Assembly (NCBI GenBank): GCA_002382525.1
Contig: DFYA01000138.1
Span: 1-10,155 of the forward strand
DNA: 10,155 bases
DNA from: Opitutaceae bacterium UBA4094
GTDB taxonomy: Bacteria; Verrucomicrobiota; Verrucomicrobiia; Opitutales; Opitutaceae
Direction: 5' to 3'
Shown: positions 6,128 to 10,155 of the stretch, piece after piece
How the letters are laid out: each line of letters opens with the position of its first letter
Numbering within the stretch: position 1 is the stretch's first letter
Notes under the pieces: generated by a model
The model's input: the letters and a program-made list of their open reading frames with translations, nothing else
Told to the model about the DNA's origin: nothing
Database searches by the model: none
Position numbers and translations under genes: made by a program

Positions 6128-8131
6128 TTACTTGTGGTAAGAGTAGTAGTAGCGGCTGCCCTCTTGTTTGACGCGATTGAAGACGAGGCCGAGGTCGGTG
6201 GCGCCGCGGACCTTCAGGGTCGCGATTGCGCTGAGCGCCTGGCGAATCGGGGTCTGGCGCATGCGGACAACAAAGAGGACGCGCGAGGCGAGGGAGACGA
6301 GATGGCCGGTGTCGTCGACCAGACCGATGGGCGCGGTGTCAAAGATGATGACATCGTAGCGGGCGCGCAGGGATTCGAGGCGACCGCCGAGATCGCGGTT
6401 GCTGAGGATCTCGTTCGCGTGGGTGGCCGAGGAGCCGGCCGTGATGAGCGAGAGGTTGGCCTCGGAGGTCGAGCGGACGACCTGCTCCTCGGTCGCTTCA
6501 CCCATGAGCAGTTCGCAGAGGCCGGGGCTGACATCGCCGGACTGTAGGGCTTTGTGGATACGGCCGCGGCGCAGGTCGGCATCGATCAGGAGGACGCGCC
6601 GGCCTCCGCGGGCGAAGACACGGGCGAGGTTGATGGCGACCTCGGACTTGCCCTCGGACGGCAGGGCGCTGGTGACGAGGAGGATCAAGGCGCGGTCGGC
6701 GGGCAGGCCGAGAACGGCAAGTGAACGCAGGCGGCGGAAGGACTCCTCGAAGGAGGACTCGATGAATTTGCGGCGATCGGAACGGACCGGTCCGGAGGGG
6801 AGTTGCGGGATCTCGGCGAGGCTGCGTTGGCCGAGCCGGTCGATGGCCTCCTCGACGGAGAGGCTCGTGTCGTCGAGCCGACAGACGAGCATGAAAAGGC
6901 CGTAGCCCGCGCAGAGGCCGAGCAGGAGGCCGGAGAGGGTGCTCTTGCGGACGCCCGGATCGACGGGCGAAGCCGGGGAGGCGTCTTGGAGGACCTGCAC
7001 GAGTTCCTGGTCGACGCCCTTGCGGGTATCGAGGTTTTGCAGGGAGGCGAGCATGCGCCCGTAGAGGTCGCGGGTGCGATCAAGGGCGCTGCGAATTTTT
7101 TGGTATTCGGCCTCGATACGAGAGGACTCCAGGGACTTGACCTCCCACTCGGCGATGGAGCGGGCAAGGCCGTCCAATTCGGACTGCATGGCGGTGCGCC
7201 GCTCCTTTTGACGCTCGCGTAGTTTACGGGTGTCGAGGGCGATCAATTTCCCGAGACGGGCGATCTCTTCGTCGAGGCGAAGGATCTTAGGGTGGACGGG
7301 GCGCAGGACCCCGAGGAGTTCGTCGCGCTCAAGGGTGAGGGCGTCGAGTTTGTTGCGAGTCTGGCGACGATCGGTGGAGTCGGCGAAGATGAGGGCGCCG
7401 GTTTCCGCGACGTCGGCGTTGGCGGAGAAGCCGTGTTCGGCGGCGGCTTGGGACCAGGAGTCGAGCACGGACATCTGCATGCGGAGGGAGGCTTCCCTGG
7501 CCTTGAGGTCGGCGAGGAAGCGAGCGCTGGAGAGCGATTGCTGCTCCCAAAAACTGATGTTGTTGCGCTCCTTGAAGCGGAGGAGGGTTTGCTCCTGCGA
7601 GTCGATTTCCTGCTCGAGGCGGAGGAGTTCGGCGGAGATCTGCTCGATGGTGGTCTGGGAAGTGACGAGCCTGCGTTCGCGTTTGAACTGAGTGAACTCG
7701 GACATCGCGGCGTCGAGGAACGCGCGGCAGTAGGCGGCGTTGTCGCCGGTGGCGGAGAGAATAAAAATGGAGGTGCCGGGCTGGACGCGAATGGCGAGGT
7801 CGGCGTTGCCCTTGAGTCCGGGGTGTTCGAGTTGGACGCGTTGACGGGCGCGGGAAACGACCTCCTGGCTGCGCATGATCTCGGTTTGCGTGCCGAGGTA
7901 GTTGGCGAGTTCCTCGGAGAATGCGCTGGACGCGTCGGGAACGTTGACGCGGCCGCTGACGAACATGCGGGCGTTGGAGGTGAATTGAACGGGCTTTCGG
8001 AGCGCGACGACGTAGCCCCAGACGCCTCCCACGACGGCGGCGAGGGCGATGATCCAAGCGTGTCGCCAAGCGCGCGGCGAAATGAACGACGAAGAGGAGG
8101 GATGTTTACGGTCCACGGAAGTGCGGTTCAC
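6128..8131 (-). CDS. Wzc-like polysaccharide co-polymerase fused to BY-type tyrosine autokinase
   Basis: A 667-residue inner-membrane protein that sets chain length and drives export of capsule or exopolysaccharide. Order: membrane helix at about 25-43, Wzz-type domain (from FTSNARMFVSG), periplasmic coiled coils at about 160-190 and 255-350, a proline-containing segment (ASPASPVDPG), second helix at about 398-417, then the cytoplasmic kinase. Kinase motifs are complete: E463-x2-R466-x2-R469 (oligomer interface), Walker A SALPSEGKS (488-496), Walker A' VLLIDADLR (513-521), Walker B VIIFDTAP (594-601) and a C-terminal tyrosine cluster YYYSY (661-665) for autophosphorylation. Length and single-chain layout match the proteobacterial Wzc/ExoP form rather than the split Firmicutes form. 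The start is a GTG (8131-8129) that overlaps the TGA of the export gene as GTGA; no in-frame ATG occurs before the first helix. It is the last gene of a three-gene unit. Its stop lies 18 bases from the stop of the convergent polymerase gene. Confidence 0.93.
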   Translation of the reverse strand: MNRTSVDRKHPSSSSFISPRAWRHAWIIALAAVVGGVWGYVVALRKPVQFTSNARMFVSGRVNVPDASSAFSEELANYLGTQTEIMRSQEVVSRARQRVQLEHPGLKGNADLAIRVQPGTSIFILSATGDNAAYCRAFLDAAMSEFTQFKRERRLVTSQTTIEQISAELLRLEQEIDSQEQTLLRFKERNNISFWEQQSLSSARFLADLKAREASLRMQMSVLDSWSQAAAEHGFSANADVAETGALIFADSTDRRQTRNKLDALTLERDELLGVLRPVHPKILRLDEEIARLGKLIALDTRKLRERQKERRTAMQSELDGLARSIAEWEVKSLESSRIEAEYQKIRSALDRTRDLYGRMLASLQNLDTRKGVDQELVQVLQDASPASPVDPGVRKSTLSGLLLGLCAGYGLFMLVCRLDDTSLSVEEAIDRLGQRSLAEIPQLPSGPVRSDRRKFIESSFEESFRRLRSLAVLGLPADRALILLVTSALPSEGKSEVAINLARVFARGGRRVLLIDADLRRGRIHKALQSGDVSPGLCELLMGEATEEQVVRSTSEANLSLITAGSSATHANEILSNRDLGGRLESLRARYDVIIFDTAPIGLVDDTGHLVSLASRVLFVVRMRQTPIRQALSAIATLKVRGATDLGLVFNRVKQEGSRYYYSYHK
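8128..8131 (-). other. GTGA stop/start overlap coupling export protein and kinase genes
   Basis: On the minus strand GTGA holds both the GTG start of the kinase (8131-8129) and the TGA stop of the export protein (8130-8128). No Shine-Dalgarno sequence is visible before the GTG, so re-initiation by the terminating ribosome is the simplest explanation. It also argues that the two products are needed in linked amounts. Confidence 0.7.
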
Positions 8132-8760
8132 CAGTTGATCAGGCGTTCGTCCACGATGATGAAATCGCCGTCGAGGAGTTCGACGTCTTTGTCGAGGCGG
8201 CCCTTGGCAAGGACCTCGCGGAGATCGACGACGATCGTGCGGGTTTCGCCGCCGGAGCGGCGAATGATGCGGACGTTGCGGGGGTCGCCGAAATCGGCGA
8301 GCCCGCCGGCGGCGAGGATCGTCTGGCCGAGGGTGGGGCGCTCGGAGAGATCGATTTCGACGGGGCCGACCCGGCGGACTTGGCCGGAGAGGTGGACGCG
8401 ACCGCGGTTGACGGCGCCCTGGCTGAAGGCGAGCACTTCGAGGCGCACGGTGGCGCGCACGTAGAGCTCGGTTTCGAGCGCGGTTTTGATGGCGGCGCGG
8501 AGTTCGGCGATGGTGCGTCCGGTGGCTTGAATGGGGCCGTGGTAGGGAAGGTCGATTTTGCCGGTGTTGCTGACCACGAGTTCGACGGGAAGGTCGCGGT
8601 CTTCGGCGACTTGGTAGCGGAGTTGGTCGCCGACCGAGATCTGGCGATCGGGGCCGGCGTTGGGGGCAGCGGTGGGCGGCGCGGGCGTGGCTGGTTCGGC
8701 TGCCAAACCGAGGAGGGTAGCGAAGACGAGCAGCGCCGCGATTTTCAGGAGAGCCGACAT
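8128..8760 (-). CDS. Short Wza-like polysaccharide export protein (OPX), one SLBB domain
   Basis: A 210-residue protein with a signal peptide (MSALLKIAALLVFATLLGLA, then AEPATP). The frame is open upstream to 8982, but that extension is Arg-rich, reads out of frame through the barrel gene and has no secretion signal, so the ATG at 8760 is the start. A Pro/Ala-rich linker (22-37) leads to a Poly_export domain (ISVGDQLRYQVAEDRDLPVE to about residue 110, with TGKIDLPYHGPIQATGRTIA). An SLBB-type segment follows (RVHLSGQVRRVGPVEIDL, then TLGQTILAAGGLADFGDP and NVRIIRR), and the chain ends near DGDFIIVDERLINW. Wza of E. coli is far longer, has further SLBB-type domains and ends in a helix that forms its outer-membrane pore. 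This protein has neither, and it has no lipobox cysteine. It should therefore be a periplasmic connector needing a separate outer-membrane pore, probably the barrel protein encoded 2 bases upstream. It would dock on the kinase encoded next. Confidence 0.9.
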   Translation of the reverse strand: MSALLKIAALLVFATLLGLAAEPATPAPPTAAPNAGPDRQISVGDQLRYQVAEDRDLPVELVVSNTGKIDLPYHGPIQATGRTIAELRAAIKTALETELYVRATVRLEVLAFSQGAVNRGRVHLSGQVRRVGPVEIDLSERPTLGQTILAAGGLADFGDPRNVRIIRRSGGETRTIVVDLREVLAKGRLDKDVELLDGDFIIVDERLINW

Positions 8761-8762
8761 GG

Positions 8763-10004
8763 TCAAAACGTATAGCGGACGGAGAAATAGATACGGTTTT
8801 GGACGTAGTCTTTGCCGACCTGATCGGAGAATTTTTCGTAGTGCGCGTAGCCGGCGCTCAGGTCGAGTTTGCGGCCGAGCGGGCGGCGAGCTTCGACGGA
8901 GAGGATGAGACGTTGGGCGCTTTCGCCGGTGGGGCCGGATTCGTCGATCCATTGCCATCCGGCGGTGCCGACGAGTTCCCACTTGTTGACCATCTTGAAT
9001 CGCGGGGAGAGGGAAACGTCGGTGATTTCGTAGAAGTTGGTTCCGTAGCCCTCGTCGATGTCGTGGCGGACGGAGAACGTGTAACCGAGCCGGCGGTGGA
9101 TTTGGTGAGACAGGCCGAGGGAGGCGTAGACGCCCTCGCGGTCGGTTTGATCGGCGATGGAGCCGGTGTCATCGTAATCGGTCCATTGGAGCCCGGTGGC
9201 GGCTTGGAGGCTCATGGTGCGCGAGAGGTTGAGGACGGTGAAGACGCCGGCGCTGCGGGTGGTGGAGTCGTTCTGGATGGCTTCGTCGTAGCGGGTGAGG
9301 GCGTAGGTGGTGGATACGCCGACGGACACGGCGGGGCCGAGCGGGGCGACCGCGCGCAGGCCGACGGCGTAGTTCCAGGAGTCGATCTGTTCGTTGGCCT
9401 TTTGAGTGGCGAACTGGCGACTGGCGGCGGCGGTGCCCTGCCAGATGACCCGGTTCATGTCCCAGTCGACCTGCGTGCCCAGCTGCCCGGTGAAGCGGCC
9501 GAACTGGGCGACGTTATTAATGACCGGGCTCTCGGTGGGATCTTCGGTGAGGCTTGCCTTGAGGAATGTGCGCACGCGCACCGAGCCGATGAAAACGGTA
9601 AACGTCGTTTCGCTGCCGGGTAGAATGTTGTTGTAAGCCGTGCTGCCGGAGACGCCGGAAAGATAGACGAGACGCTCTAGGGACAGGTCGAAACTAAGCT
9701 CGTTATTTTCACTGATCGGATAACGAAAACCGCCGGTGACGCCGAAGCGGGCGGCGAGTCCGGAGTCTGGGGACTCGGAGAGCGTGACGTTGTCGTTAAA
9801 TTCGAGGCCACCATACGTGGCGGCGGAAAAGGTTTTCGTGCCGTCCCGACCTGAGGCGCCGCCACCCGTCAGGGCTTCGGGGAGAACGGTGGAGTCCCGG
9901 ATCCAAAACTGAGCATGAGCACACGGGACGAAGACGATCAGAAGGGCCAAGGAGTAGTTGCTAAGCGGTGATTTTGAACGTTTAAGGCCCGATCTGGAAG
10001 TCAT
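8763..10004 (-). CDS. Outer-membrane beta-barrel protein of the polysaccharide export operon
   Basis: A 413-residue protein counted from the ATG at 10004. The frame also has an ATG at 10061, but the 10004 start gives a clean signal peptide (basic MTSRSGLKRSKS, core LALLIVFVP, cleavage after CAHA at residue 31). The upstream ATG also sits at or before the predicted transcription start. The mature chain alternates polar and hydrophobic residues with many aromatics and short turns, for example ERLVYLSGVSG, WNYAVGLRAVAPLG and KLDLSAGYAHYEKFSD. It ends in YFSVRYTF with the terminal phenylalanine typical of BAM substrates. Similar barrel proteins often sit beside export genes in exopolysaccharide loci. 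Being first in the unit, 2 bases before a short OPX gene lacking its own pore helix, suggests it forms the outer-membrane channel. That role is inferred; a general porin-like fold is the safer claim. The strand number was not determined. Confidence 0.85.
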   Translation of the reverse strand: MTSRSGLKRSKSPLSNYSLALLIVFVPCAHAQFWIRDSTVLPEALTGGGASGRDGTKTFSAATYGGLEFNDNVTLSESPDSGLAARFGVTGGFRYPISENNELSFDLSLERLVYLSGVSGSTAYNNILPGSETTFTVFIGSVRVRTFLKASLTEDPTESPVINNVAQFGRFTGQLGTQVDWDMNRVIWQGTAAASRQFATQKANEQIDSWNYAVGLRAVAPLGPAVSVGVSTTYALTRYDEAIQNDSTTRSAGVFTVLNLSRTMSLQAATGLQWTDYDDTGSIADQTDREGVYASLGLSHQIHRRLGYTFSVRHDIDEGYGTNFYEITDVSLSPRFKMVNKWELVGTAGWQWIDESGPTGESAQRLILSVEARRPLGRKLDLSAGYAHYEKFSDQVGKDYVQNRIYFSVRYTF

Positions 10005-10038
10005 GAGTGAGAGGCGGAGTGAAGATGGCGATTTTAGC

Positions 10039-10063
10039 CAATGCAGAGTTATTGCCTGCATTG
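10039..10063. repeat. 8-bp perfect inverted repeat over the predicted transcription start
   Basis: CAATGCAG (10039-10046) and CTGCATTG (10056-10063) are exact reverse complements, separated by 9 bases. On the minus strand the first arm touches the end of the proposed -10 box and covers the expected transcription start (about 10055-10057). An RNA starting there would lack most of one arm, so a protein-binding operator is more likely than an RNA hairpin. The unused ATG at 10061-10059 lies inside the arm. Confidence 0.55.
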
Positions 10064-10090
10064 ATATAGGGTTTACACCCTAGGTGTCGA
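10063..10090 (-). promoter_or_regulatory. Sigma70-like promoter for the barrel-OPX-kinase operon
   Basis: Read on the minus strand, TCGACA (10090-10085, five of six matches to TTGACA) is followed after 16 bases by TATATC (10068-10063, four of six matches to TATAAT). Transcription would start near 10056, giving a leader of about 52 bases before the ATG at 10004. Two inverted repeats overlap the element. The hexamers are a fair but not strong match, and sigma-factor preferences of this organism are unknown. From 10091 to the right edge I see no supportable feature. Confidence 0.5.
10067..10082. repeat. Inverted repeat in the promoter spacer
   Basis: TAGGGT (10067-10072) and ACCCTA (10077-10082) are perfect 6-bp arms around the 4-base loop TTAC. 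The repeat lies almost exactly between the proposed -35 and -10 boxes, a classic repressor or MerR-type activator position. A second, overlapping repeat, ACACC (10075-10079) with GGTGT (10083-10087), shares bases with it and reaches into the -35 box. Confidence 0.5.
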
Positions 10091-10155
10091 TTCCGTGGAT
10101 TCACACAACAATTCAAAAGCACATGTCCATCTGGGCTTGCTGGCGTGCGGAGCAG

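Noticed and set aside
7292..8464. A 390-codon open frame on the plus strand
   Set aside because: It is antisense to the kinase and export protein genes, whose motifs are unmistakable. The protein is Gly/Glu/Val-rich with no domain pattern, as expected from strand skew in GC-rich DNA.
8761..8982. N-terminal extension of the export protein frame
   Set aside because: It reads out of frame through the barrel gene and is Arg/Pro-rich. The ATG at 8760 gives a proper signal peptide.
8799..9623. A 274-codon open frame on the plus strand
   Set aside because: It is antisense to the beta-barrel gene, which has a signal peptide and a C-terminal phenylalanine. The antisense product is low-complexity Gly/Ala/Val/Glu.
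10005..10061. Upstream ATG of the barrel gene at 10061
   Set aside because: It would bury the signal peptide 19 residues in, and it lies inside an inverted repeat at or before the predicted transcription start.
10123..10155. An ATG with 11 open codons on the plus strand at the right edge
   Set aside because: It is too short to judge, with no ribosome site or recognisable residues. It could be the start of a divergent gene or chance.

Overview
The window looks like chromosomal DNA from a GC-rich Gram-negative bacterium. A member of the Verrucomicrobiota, perhaps Opitutaceae-like, is my best guess, but it is an inference. The reasons are the outer-membrane export genes, a surface protein with a PEP-CTERM-like sorting tail, an ArgA-type acetylglutamate synthase, and start sites without Shine-Dalgarno sequences. 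Most genes belong to exopolysaccharide assembly and export or to the cell surface. I see no mobile elements, CRISPR arrays or RNA genes.

Left block, minus strand (1-2647). A PEP-CTERM-like secreted protein (2647 to 1694) is followed with no gap (TAA then ATG) by a membrane-anchored TPR protein (1693 to 494). After a 71-base gap comes the 5' part of an argA-like gene, which runs off the left edge. An AT-rich divergent region (2648-2769) separates this block from the next.

Middle block, plus strand (2770-6109). An exported protein of unknown function has two galactose-binding-like halves and a proline-rich tail. Ten bases later comes a 718-residue Wzy/WaaL-type polymerase or ligase with a TPR-like C-terminal half.

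Right block, minus strand (6128-10004). Three tightly packed genes are transcribed towards the middle block: an outer-membrane beta-barrel protein, a short Wza-like export protein (OPX) with one SLBB domain, and a Wzc-like chain-length regulator fused to a tyrosine autokinase. The gaps are 2 bases and then a 4-base GTGA overlap. A plausible sigma70-type promoter with an inverted repeat in its spacer precedes the barrel gene.

Together the middle and right blocks could polymerise a polysaccharide (Wzy), control its length (Wzc-like kinase) and carry it across the periplasm and outer membrane (OPX plus barrel). Glycosyltransferases, a flippase and an exosortase are not in the window. I did not find a clearly new system. 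The least explained parts are the 390-residue protein beside the polymerase, the PEP-CTERM/TPR gene pair, and the operator-like repeats at the export promoter.
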